A stretch of 64,000 nt of DNA, from positions 16,802,001 to 16,866,000 of the forward strand of contig NC_045130.1 of assembly GCF_007655135.1 (NCBI RefSeq), read 5' to 3'. This stretch comes from Punica granatum. Its lineage: Eukaryota; Streptophyta; Magnoliopsida; Myrtales; Lythraceae. How positions within the stretch are numbered: position 1 is the first letter of the stretch; each line of letters opens with the position of its first letter. The position numbers were made by a program, and so were the translations under genes. This document shows, one piece after another, positions 11,420-22,558 of this stretch. The notes beneath the pieces were generated by a model. The model saw only the letters and a list, made by a program, of their open reading frames with translations, did not search any database and was not told where the DNA came from.

Positions 11420-14400
11420 TACTTAGAGGGTTCAGGCTCGTTCATGCTTGCTTGTTTATTTACCGCTTTCTGTAGTTTCATACTTATCTACTTCACGCAC
11501 TTCTATTTATGCACTCGCATTGCATATCATTCTAGCTCTAAGAACCTATGGGTCGTGTCCCACGACCGATGATAAAAACACAGCTTAGATAAGGGTTCCG
11601 AATAGGGGTACGACACGCAGTTCGACTGTCGCTTAGGCCTTGAAAGACCCCGTCCGATTTCAAGGAATTCATGCCTTTGAGTCGGGAGCCCCATCCCTAA
11701 ATAGTACGGTCCATGTAGTACCGAAACCATGTATCGTGCTCAACCTCTATGCTATCCTCCAATCCGGCTTCGACGAACAGTCCATCGAGTCGGCCTCCAT
11801 GCCACTTGAGTCTTTTCTGTTTTAAGAGCGATCTACCTTGTAATTTGTATTAAGCCGTGGGCATTTACTTTCTACGCACACATGCATCGTATGTTTTACA
11901 AAATTAGAGTGTCATTCATATTGACGAGTCCTGAGTCGGTCTTACTTTCGTCTTGGTAAGAGACGCCTCACTCGGCATCTTGCTCATGCCTCGATAGAGT
12001 TCGCCAACCCACGAGGACCTCACCGACTCGCCAAAGGATGTAGGTCGCACGTCTTCCAGGACACCCTTCCCTTCGAGCGCAGCCACCATGATCGACCTCA
12101 CCAATACTAGGATTGATCGCCGAGAGGTTGCTAAGAGATGAGGAATTTGTCAGCCAACTACAACTTCAGAGGAAGCTTGCTCAGACCCGCGCCAAACTAC
12201 AGAGATGCGATCAGGAGCTTGCTTGAGCGAATGCCACCCTGGAGAGGTCTAGGAAGAGGGCTCGTGGAGGCCCACACATGCACTCTATGATAGATGTTTC
12301 CGCAAGGTCCTCGCTTAGAACCGGTGCTTTCCAAGGCTGAGCTCGATCAAACTCCGAGTGTGGTGGAATATCAACTTAGGACTTCATTTCGCAAAATTTG
12401 CATTGTACTTTGAATTTCTTGAGTCAATGTGAATGACAACATTAGCTCTTGGGAATTCATGCATCACATGCATCCTATCTATTTATTGTTTCGCACGAAA
12501 GCTAAAGCCTCGAATTAGGTTAGTCGAGACAACCATTACAGATAGACCACTTGCGATCTTCAACCTTCCTCCACGGTAAGGCGAGCCATGGCCCGGGGCC
12601 GACCCACCTTCTCCGGCGAAGCTAACTCCCCACTAATCCCGCGCAATCGAGCACGTCATCGCATGACCGAGCATACGTCCTTTCGCACTACCAAGTGCTT
12701 CCATCAGCATGACTGAGCGCGCCCTTTCACGTGTTGCGAGCCCGCCCCAACCGTGCCCGTGCATAAACCCTCGACGCAACATGTGCATGTCCCTTTGTGC
12801 GCTCACACTACGCCTGCCAGGCCAATTCGCTCCCCTACGCACTTACCTTCAAATTACGATCAGTTCTTATTTCTTCATTACTTTTCCTCTTTCCATTGCA
12901 AGAAATAACCAACAAGAAAGCAACTCGAACCTTGAACAACCACACTCAAAACAATGAATACTCTCTGTCCAGCTCCTTAGAATTTCGACACCGAGTCCTA
13001 ACCCTCCCTCCACAAAGATCACAACTAATTGCCCCAATAGACAAAGCATGGCCCAGCCTACCAGCCGCGAAAGTCATTTGCAGGGTCGCACCTCCTACCA
13101 AAGAATGGTCACAACCCGCCCTCCACTATGTCCACCAACCAGCCACCGGGACAACGTGCACAATCTTCCTTAAACTCACTTTTACTTTCATTTAAATGCA
13201 ATTCCCAAACGGGCTCCCGACTATAACGAACCCTTCAAAGGACACTAAGACAGTCCTGAAGATGCCATATCGGTTCTGTCGAACCTATTCAACCTGCCTG
13301 TCCTCATAGGACCCAGCTCCTCGAGCCTTCCCTAGGATGGCTGCGCATGCCTACCCGCACCTAGGGAAAGTACTCATATACGGTCCCAAGTCACGGTCTA
13401 ACCACTCCAGGGTGGTAATAACTGGATTCCTGGAAAATCACTGTCCCTCACGCGCGGCACCCCATGGGTCACACGTTGAACAAGGGGGTTTCCCATGGGT
13501 CCACTCTACATTTCTTACCTATACTCCACCACACAATCACCTAATACATCATTTTCTTTGTCGTCTTTGACAGGGACATGCCGGTCATAAGCGAAGAACG
13601 ATGCACGGGTTCATACCTCCCCGATAACTCTTATCGTTTCTTTCCCACTAAACTTCGATTTGAGAAGGGCTCGACGAGAATGTACCCCCCACAAAGCTGA
13701 AGACGGAGACGATCAAGCAAACCATTAGATATTGACGCAAACGTCTCCATCGAGATTGAACGACACCTCAGGGCAAATCGGGCCTTCACCACCACATGAC
13801 ACATTCGACTTCAAGAGCGCCTAGCTTCCAAGGGGCACCCTCCACGGGAGCAAGAAGACACGGTCGGGAATGGCGATCGCGCAAGGCGTCCGCCACGAAC
13901 CACGTTAACAATGAAAACTGGGGCATCCCCATCCAACATTTATTCCAGAGTCACCTCGGTCACCCCTTCCTTGGGGCATAACTTTGTACTTTTCTTTTAC
14001 ATAAACAATAGGGGAAAAACATACGTAAAGTTTGCAAGAGATAAGGGACGCTTGATTCGACTTCCGAATGCACAAGACATGTTCTAAAACTCGGACCCTA
14101 CTGACGAGACCGAGGCAAGACACATCAAGTCTTACGAGGCGACATGAATCAAAGCACTTGCAGCAACGTAAAAGTAGGAAAAAGCAAATCCAAGGGGCAC
14201 GAGCAGACCCCGGTTTCGAGGAAAAAAAGAGGGGCGAGCAAAGCCCATCAAAAAAAAAAGGAGCCAAAGAAATCAAGAAACCGAACGCAAAGAGGCAACA
14301 ATCGCGACTCCTCAATGGAGACACAATGCAAAATAAAGCAAACTCGGAAGTTGAATTCTCTAGGCTCTTCTTCCTTACAAACCTGAGACACAAAAGAATT

Positions 14401-15389
14401 GAGTCCGCTAGGTTGAAAACCCCTATGGGGGTGGCCTAGGCAAAAGTTAGGGCAAATGAGAGACACGATCGAAAATCCCGAAGTGGGCAGTCATGGCAAA
14501 AGAAGAGCTCATCCCCTATAGGCTGAGAGGTGCAGCCGAATCCTGAGGCGGACGACCGTAGCAAAAGGAGAGAAAAATGAGAAAGAAATAAACCGAATTA
14601 TCACCCTAAAGCCCTCGCACACCGCGTGGACTAAGGATCCCTAGGGAAAGTGACCAAGTTGTTTACTCTAATAGATCCCCGATCGGCTCTCCAACACAAC
14701 TTAACCGTCCAAGGCGAACTCTTCCTCAAGTACAATGGGCAACCGAACACGCCGTCCGAACAGTTTTGTGCAACCCGCATAACAAAATGACGAAAATGGG
14801 GATACACCTCATTGCAGGCGTGAAATCGTGCATCTTTTTAGCTTCGGGCAACATGCTCTCCATGCTTCCCCTTTTCTGTAGGTCTATTCATAATTCCAAA
14901 CGGGTCACAGCCACCCTACAATCGGCTACCACAAAGCCAAAATCCCAGACATTCCTTTCCGAGAGTCTAGTCGTAACACTATGGAAATGACTAGATCAAG
15001 GTCTTACCAAATTTGCACAAAAATACCCCATACATGTTACAAATGCGGCCGCCCTATGGCACCCTGACGAGAAGGGTCCCAAGCCGACGGGTTCGTCGAA
15101 CAATCAATTGTGTCGCTGGGGCATCATTGAAAATGTCTCGATATGCCCATGCATGGCCAACAAAAGCCCTAGAGGCCTCGTATTAAGGCTTTCAAAAACA
15201 AGAAACCCGTTCGTATTGCCAAAACAAAACATGCGTCGCAATTACTTCTTTTTACCTGTGCTTACACATTGTTAGTAACTCACCACTGATTTACTGAAGT
15301 TATCTGGACCACAGGTATTACAAGCAATAAGAACTACAGCGGACTCTGATTCCTAATCCCTCGGGATTCCTAAGCTCCAACTAGAGCTC
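11420..15389 (+). other. coding-poor interior of the large element
   Basis: No RT, integrase, protease or RNase H motif was recognised in any frame. The only protein-like signal is the gag-like relic at 12122-12268. The rest is moderately GC-rich with scattered short frames that I could not assign. Confidence 0.6.
12122..12268 (+). pseudogene. gag-like coiled-coil relic
   Basis: One plus-strand frame gives ERLLRDEEFVSQLQLQRKLA, then QTRAKLQRCDQELA, a TGA stop, and ANATLERSRKRARG. The heptad-like spacing of leucines with charged residues resembles the coiled-coil segment of plant Ty3-gypsy gag proteins. The position soon after the primer site also fits gag. The frame is short and interrupted, so this is a suggestion from composition and place rather than a family match. 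Confidence 0.4.
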
Positions 15390-15990
15390 GAGTCCCTCAT
15401 CGCAAGACCGGGGCATTTCCAGCGAACCACAATCGCCCCTACGGCAGAGCCAACATCCGGCAGAGCAACGAGCAACCACCCTAGCGGTGAGGCCGACTTC
15501 CGGCAGATCAAATACACCACTGCCCCAGGGGAAAAACAAGTCTCTAGTAAAGCACAACCATCCCAGCAGCAAAGCCGGCATCTGGCAAAGCAAAGCCGGC
15601 CTCCGGCAAAGGATAACTGCCCCAGCAGCAAGGCCGGTCTCCAGCAAAGCACGACGCCTCAGCGGCGAGCCCAGTTTCTAGTAGTCCAACAGGCAATCGC
15701 TCCAATAATAAGACCGACTTCTGATAGATCAAGCACAACTGCCCCAGCAGCAAGGCCGACCTCCGACAAAAGCACAATTGCCCCAGCGGCGAGGCCGGTT
15801 TCCGACAGTCCGACAGGCAACAGCCCCAGCAATAAGTCCGACCTCCGACAGATCAACACACGATCGCCCGAGCAGCGAGGCCGGCTTCTGTCAGATCAAA
15901 CACATCGCCGCCCCAAGGCAAGGCACTAAAGAAGCAACTTCATCCCGGCAACAACGCCGGCCTCCGACAGATCAGCACCTTTGGGATAAC
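15390..15990 (+). repeat. GC-rich minisatellite, 40-50-bp units
   Basis: About a dozen diverged units sharing GCCCCAGCAGCAAGGCCG and CTCCGACAGATCA-like segments. The same motif reappears at about 16190-16290. Open frames on both strands here simply follow the repeat. Confidence 0.75.
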
Positions 15991-16359
15991 ATCAGCCCTG
16001 CACATTCAGCGCACACTACCATTCACATGACTAACGGAAAGTTCTACCCATCTCTACGGGTGAGTCACGTACGGTTCCCACTCTCCTCCGAGACAAGATG
16101 CTACTTGGTCTCGAGAGTCAGTCAAACCCACAACACCGCCTCCCTACGGCAACACTCAAAAGCAACAACATCCCTAATGAACAATAACCATCCAGCGACG
16201 AGGCCGGTCTTTGACAGACCAAGACACGATTGCCCCAGCGGCAGGACCAACCTTCAGCATAACGACCAGCAGCCATCCCTCAGGGGAGTCAAGCCCCTAT
16301 CATCACCCGTACTCCCTAAGCCATCCTTTTGAACAAACACTTTCACTCACCCGCTTTCA

Positions 16360-17135
16360 CTGCATTAAGGGTTTTACACCCGCATCGCTGCATTTAGGGT
16401 TTCACACCCGCTTTTATTGCATTCAGGATTTCACCCCGCATCGCTGTATTCAGGGTTTCACACATGCTTTTATTGCATTCAGGGTTTCACACCCCGCTTT
16501 CGCGGCATTCGAGGTTTTACACCCGCTTTTACTGTAGTAAGGGTTTCACACCTGCTTTTACACCCGTTGTTCTGCGTTAAGGGTTTCACACCGGCAGCAC
16601 TGCGTTCAGGGTTTCACATCCGCATCGCTGCATCTAGGGTTTCATGCCCGCTTTCACTGCATTAAGGGTTTCACACTCACATCATTGCATTAAGGGTTTC
16701 ACACCCGCTTTCACTACATTAAGGGTTTCATACTCGAGGTTTCACACCCACATCACTGCATTCAAGGTTTCATAATTGCTTTTACTATATTTAGGGTTTC
16801 ACACTCACCTTTACTACTTTGGGTTTGGACACCAACTATTTACCACTTTGGATTTGGACACCAACCATTTACTGTTTTGGGTTTGGACACCCACCATTTA
16901 CTGTTTTAGGTTTGGACACCCGTCTTTTACTGCTTTGGGTTTGGACACCCACCTTTACTGCTTTGGGGACTTCGCGTCCACATTTACTGCTTTCCGGACT
17001 TTACGTCCATGTCTACTGCTTTCCGGACTTCGCGTCCATATTTACGGCTTTCCGGACTTCGCGTCTCCATTTACTGTTTTTTGGACTTCACATCCTCATT
17101 TACTGCTTTATGGGCGTCATCCCCACATTTGCTGC
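16360..17135 (+). repeat. ~29-bp tandem array in three subfamilies
   Basis: About 26 units. Subfamily A (about 16360-16810, some 15 units) has AGGGTTTCACACCCGC. Subfamily B (about 16810-16965, 5 units) has GGGTTTGGACACCCACC. Subfamily C (about 16965-17135, 6 units) has CCGGACTTCGCGTCC. All share a TTTACTGC-like spacer. Each core is a short inverted repeat. It sits just upstream of the 3' LTR, where Tat/Ogre elements are known to carry variable tandem repeats. Confidence 0.88.
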
Positions 17136-17349
17136 TTTGAGTTACAAATTCACACTTTCTCATTTTCATGTTATGACTCCTTTGTCTTTTTTCCTCCCAC
17201 AGACCGATCCGTTGCACTTGCAGAGTTTACTCTCATACATCCAAAACAAGAGAGCAAGCGGCTACTGGGAGAATGTCTAGGTGGTCGTCGGGACTAAACG
17301 GGGTGCTTCTCATGATTTTTGGTTGCATCCTCTATCCGAGCGCACAACT

Positions 17350-17358
17350 AAAGAGGGG
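17350..17358 (+). other. polypurine tract
   Basis: AAAGAGGGG followed by TAAAC and the TGTCAGC start of the 3' LTR. Position and composition fit second-strand priming. Confidence 0.75.
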
Positions 17359-17363
17359 TAAAC

Positions 17364-20300
17364 TGTCAGCACCCCATTTTGGTCCTACGGCTTTAAAAGA
17401 GGGCAAAATCGTCATTTTGTCACCCTTATGAGGGAAGTATTTTCAGCTAGTTACTCGAGCATTCACGACCTTTGAAAATATGGCATTCTTCTATTTTAAC
17501 ATCATTTTTTTTAGAAACATACTTTATGGGACATCTTTGGATTTCACGTGTATCAATGTAAATTTTCAAAATCCGGGACGAAAATTCAAGATCGGAAAAT
17601 GTTTTATCGCAGAACATTGTTCCATAAATTGTTCTGAACACAATGCTGGTCCCGAATTATTTTTTGGACATTCAATTGAAAAGATGAGAATTTTACGATT
17701 TACGCGCGTCAATTTCAAATCTTATAAAAAAAAAAGAGGCCAGAGCTTTCTGATCATCGCCTTTTTTTCTTTTCTTTCTTTCTTTTGACTATTGTTTTAC
17801 TTTTCCCCTCTTGCCTTTTTTCCTTCTATCTCCTCCTCCTTTCTTTCCTCTTTTTCTCTTTTCTTCTTCTACCCCAGTATGCTCCCCCTGTCCGAAACGG
17901 AAGCTTTTCTTTTTCATTCTTTCTTTTTCCCCTTTGCATTTCAGACTGCAACGTTCTTTCTTCTTTCATGCAAGTGGCCAGACCATGCCTGCTACTATCC
18001 CGACTCTCTTTTCTTGGTCCCCTCAATTCTTCTTTGTCATTTTCCTCCCTGCAATAGATGTCCCTCACGCCAGCTCATTCCTTTCCTCACACACGACCCT
18101 CCTCTCTCCCTTTGGCTCAAACAAACAAAAGAAGAAGAAGAAGAAGAAGAAGAAGAAGCAAACAAAAAAATAAAAGAAAGAACGAGAGAAAAACAAGAAG
18201 AACCGGACTCTCCCTCGGCTTATTAATTGACCTTCAGCTCACTCCTGCCCGTTTCCCTTCCGGTCGAGCCTCGAGCTTCATGCAGCCGCTCTTGTACCCG
18301 TTTCCAAGCTGAGCAGCTGAATCACTTCCTCCTGAGCTAAGCACCAGCTCCTCGCTCCTTTCTTGTTCTCTCTTTCGTTTATTTCTTTTCCTAACATATT
18401 TGCTCGTGTTTTTTTTTCTTCTTGTTATTGGTGTGCTCATCCGGAGTTGCTGCCCACATCTTCATTGATGTGGTTGTTGTGGAGCTGCAACTTCTTGGAT
18501 GCCCTCTACCCTTCCTTTTCCTGTCCCCGATCCGAAAACCCTAGGGCACCCTCACCTCAGAAAAACCCTAGCTGCCTCTTCTCATCTCCTCTCCTTCTCA
18601 GCTGGCTCACACTCCCAAAAAAACAAAAAAACGAAAAAAAAACCCTCAGCTCCCTCTTTCCTTTGGGGCTCAGCTGAAGAAACCCTAACAAGAAAACCCA
18701 AAAAAAAAATATAGATTTAGACTCTCTCTCTCGGCTGGACCCTCTCTCTCTTTCTCTCTCTGACTCCCCCAGCTCGAATCCCCTTTCCTTCTCCTCTCTC
18801 GAACCCTTAACTTGCCTCTCCCCCCCTCAAGCCCTCGGCTCGCAAACGCCTCCAGCTCGGAGGACAAAAACCTCGTAGCTCACCCCAGAACTTCTCTCAG
18901 CATTCCCTTCCATCTGAAACCCGAAAGCTCAACAAAAAAAAAACCGCATTTTGTTACGGTCATCTCCTCAACCCGACTCTTCCAATTCGCACGTTTGCAC
19001 ATCCAACCATTGCTGCCCCGGTTTCTCGGGGCCTTTCATCCCCGTTTAGAGCTTCCCCGGGCCCTGGTCGCGTGTCATTGCTGCCCCCAACCGCTATTTA
19101 GAGTCCCAGAGCCGAGTTGGCGTCGGTGACCTGCTGTGGTAGCCTTAGACAGTCCATTCCAGCCATTGTCCAGGAGGTTCTTGAAGTCTTTCAAGCACCT
19201 ATCGTTACCGGTTCGAGAAAGGTATAATATCCCGACTTAGTGTCATGTTTAGGGCTCCATTTTAGAACATTAATGCTTGCTTGGATGATGATAATGCAGA
19301 ATGAAAGTTCGTGGATCGTGTTGACGAGTGAAATAATTTTTAAACTCGGTTTTGTAAACTTTTCTAACTGTCTCAGTTCAATCCCTGCCACTATTTTCAT
19401 CCTTTTCGATCAGCCCTAAACTTTCAAATCTATTCTAATCAAGCCCTGAGCTATTTTTTTTAACATTCTCTGTTCAGTCACAGAATTTTTTGATGATTCA
19501 AATCAGTACAGGAAACTTTTAATTTGTTTCAGTTTAGTCCTTGTGACATTTTACACTTTCTTCAAATCAGCTCCAAACTTCCAAGCCCGTTTCAGTCAAA
19601 CCTTAAGCCAATTTTAACATTTTCTGTTCAGTCACAGAATTTTCGAATGATTCAAATCAGTCCATGGAACTTTTTAATTTATTTCAGTTTAGTCCCTGTA
19701 ACATTTTTAGCTTTTTTCAAATCATCCCTAAACTTCCAGAGCCATTTCAGTCAAGCCCTGAGCCATTTTTAACATTCTCTGTTCAGTCACAGAATTTTCA
19801 TAAGTTTCAAATCAGTCCATCTTTTCATTTTTCCAAATCAGCCCTCGAATTTTCATACCCGTTTCAGTCAAGCCTTGAGCCATTTTAATATTTTCTACTC
19901 AGTCATATAATTTTCAGAGATTCTAAATCAGTCCCTATTCTTTTGAAATTGTTCAATTCAGCCCTTGGACACCTTTTAAAGGATATCCAATCCTTTCTAC
20001 TTGGATTCCCGATCGACTACGTGCGTGTTGTCGTTTAATATGTTTTTGTCTCGTTTATTATGCGTATATAACCTGACAATACGTGTTTTTCTTATGTTTA
20101 TCTACTTCCATGAGTCGGTGTCGTTTTATCGATTCTATTAATATTATGTTTGTGTATGCTTGTATGCGTTTCCCGTGATCATGGCGGCATCAGTTACATA
20201 AAACATGTATGTTTATCGTGTTTGATGTGGTCATGTGTTCTTGATCAATGTTTAGACGCTTTCTTTATCATTCTAATCGAAACCTCACACGAATCGGTTT

Positions 20301-22263
20301 GATCGTGTAAATTTGGCCTAAATCAATTTTTAATTTCAAGACGGTCGGAAATTAGAGTTTTATCGGGCGGTCCACCAATGACCGTTCTAGCGACTCAAAA
20401 CCCGTAAACTAAGGCATTCGGTAAATATTTAATAAACTTAAAATTCCACATACTGGACAATCGGGACGTTGAACTTGGCTAAAATAAACCACTCGACTCT
20501 TATAAATGAATTACACGAACCGGTCAATAATTTGTAATCTCGTCGACAGTTAAGAACTATAAGTCATACCCTTTTAAAAATTCACAATTTCAAAAGTACC
20601 GAGATACGTGTCACATGTAGCATGGATATCTAGGGAGTACTCGAATATCTTGACTTAAGTCTAGGCCCAATTTGAGGCGGCTCAAGTCGGGGTATACGAG
20701 TCCTCCTTGGACCACTTCCAAGCGGAGCAATCGGTCTCTCGGCTCTTTCAAGGTCCTCATGACACCGATGGATCCAAGGGATCAGTCAACACCGGCTACC
20801 GACTTTCGATAGTCTGTGTCACGTAGTCTTGATTTTCCATGCACACACATATTTTTCAGTTCAAGGGCATGACTATCAGTTCTTGTCCCGTCTATGCCCT
20901 AGTATAGATTTGGGCGCCTAGGGAATTGAATTAGAGCCATGAGTGGGGACGGCCCGTGAAAGGTTGTCCGGTCCCACATGGGTCATGTGTAGAGATCTTG
21001 GCACCCTAGCAGAGTTTCGTGCTCCTATTTCCCTAAGTTTGTGTTTAGAACGGGTTAAAATACGAAAAATAGATTAACCTCAAACTCGGCTTAACCAAAC
21101 ATGGGCAAATAGTCAAGAAAAGGGCTAGGTTTCGGGTTTTAGGTGAAAACACTATTGTCTTAATCTATAAAAGCAACACAGTCACGATACAGAATAATTT
21201 AAAAACAATTCACACATTTGAGACTTGATTACAAACATTGTGTTTGTCACATCCATAAAAATAATGTCGAATGCTATATGCCCCCTCCATCATCGCATTT
21301 GTCTGTTTTAGGGTAGGATTTGCATGCCGAGATATTACAGTTAATAATCGGTTAACTCACGTAAATTCGGTAATAACAAAACCCCCTTGTTTGTTTATTG
21401 TACTTATTTATTACATTTTTGCACTTATTTTATTATGCGGGTCGAGCCCGATCCTTCAGGATACGATTCACACGGGTCCAACGCCCCTAATCGTCGATCA
21501 CGAGGTTCAATGCCCCCCCCATACACTGAGTGTGCATCTTAATTTAATTTTCAACCTTTTTCAAACTACATGGTGAGCGCGAGTGGAATAATGACCGAAC
21601 GTGAACCGACCGGGATTCAGTCGTTGTAATTTGTATTTTTATTTATTTGAGAGAACAGTGTAATGATTTATTACGTACATTTATTCATGTAAGAATCCCG
21701 GTCGGATCGTGAATGGTCCGAGTGTTGAATCAGTCGAGTCGATTTACCTACTTAGGGACGTCGACCATCATGTAAGAAACCCAATGCTTCGTGGTTTCGG
21801 TTCGCGAGGAACGTCGACCATCATGGTCCAATGTACCGTTGCGTGAGGATAGCGGGCCGATTCCTCGATGTATAGGCCTACTCCTTTCTCATATTCTTAA
21901 TCCGAATCGACAATTTTCTTCGAATTTATGGTGTCAAAATGGGCAAGTCAAGTGTAACCCTATATCATGCGGTGAATAAATAAAATGGCAAGCCTAGCAA
22001 TCTAGAGTACCGAAATGGCGTATGAGATATAGGCCCACACGTAATAGAACCCCCCAATTCGAAATTTTCAATTCCGTATAGACCATTGCCTTAGCATACT
22101 AGGTGTCTCCCATACCCCTAGACCCGGGCAACTCACCGGCCCTCGACTTTCGGGTCGTAAAAAGGTAGTGGCGACTCCTTCTCACGTGCGTCCGTTGCGC
22201 ATTCCCGGAAAAGTGGACTCTCCCAAGCCGCATTGCACATGAGACAAAATTCGGGTGAGCACA
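17364..22263 (+). repeat. 3' LTR of the large element
   Basis: Direct repeat of the left LTR, 4,900 bp, keeping intact TG and CA termini. It contains the 64-bp segment near 20722-20800 that the left LTR lacks. The solo LTR also has this segment, so it is probably ancestral. Its 157-bp array (about 19380-19990) has one shortened unit. Confidence 0.9.
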
Positions 22264-22558
22264 TAATTCAAATTTGATTTAGTTTGATTTGAAGAGATAA
22301 AGACAAAAGTAGTAGGGAAAAATATGCAAGAGAATTTGAAGAAGAATATAAAAAAAGTAACGATTGTGTTGTTGAATTGAGAAAAAAAAATGTTGAATAG
22401 TTAAGATAATCTCGTATTAAAAATTAATTATAATAATAGATAATAAAAGTATAATAGAGAATTTGAAAAAAAAAAGATAAAAAGTAATTATTATGTTATT
22501 GAATTGAGAGAAAAGTAAAGTGAAGCTAAATTAATTTGATTTCATTCCCAAACAAACC
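22264..22558. mobile_element. right part of the split MITE
   Basis: AT/GA-rich body ending in TTCATTCCCAAACAAACC (22541-22558), the inverted partner of 6394-6411. Internal near-repeats GAATTGAGA-AAA occur twice. Confidence 0.55.

Larger units (their letters stand above)
6414..22263 (+). mobile_element. LARD-like LTR retrotransposon with ~5-kb LTRs (Tat/Ogre-type signals)
   Basis: Two direct repeats of about 4.9-5.0 kb (6414-11398; 17364-22263) flank a 5.97-kb interior. Termini are TATCAGCAC (decayed from TGTCAGCAC, intact in the right copy) and GAGCACA. Just after the left LTR is a sequence matching the complement of a plant tRNA-Arg 3' end at 14 of 18 positions. Just before the right LTR is a polypurine tract. 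A sampled stretch of about 340 bp differs by roughly 10 percent between LTRs, so this insertion is older than the copia element. The interior keeps only a short gag-like coiled-coil frame at 12.1 kb. I found no protease, RT, RNase H or integrase motif. Long LTRs, a tRNA-Arg primer site and tandem arrays next to the 3' LTR are known for the Tat/Ogre lineage of Ty3-gypsy. A coding-poor interior with LTRs over 4 kb is the definition of a LARD. No clear target duplication (GAAGT versus TAATT). Confidence 0.88.

Noticed and set aside
15390..17135. Could the tandem arrays be CRISPR-like or a centromeric satellite
   Set aside because: Units are contiguous with no unique spacers, and they lie inside one retrotransposon's 3' interior, not in a free-standing long array.
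15353..17297. Overlapping frames up to 184 codons on both strands
   Set aside because: They arise from tandem minisatellite units without internal stops, and their residues follow the repeat period.
17785..18714. Long open frames on both strands
   Set aside because: Same pyrimidine-rich tract in the right LTR.
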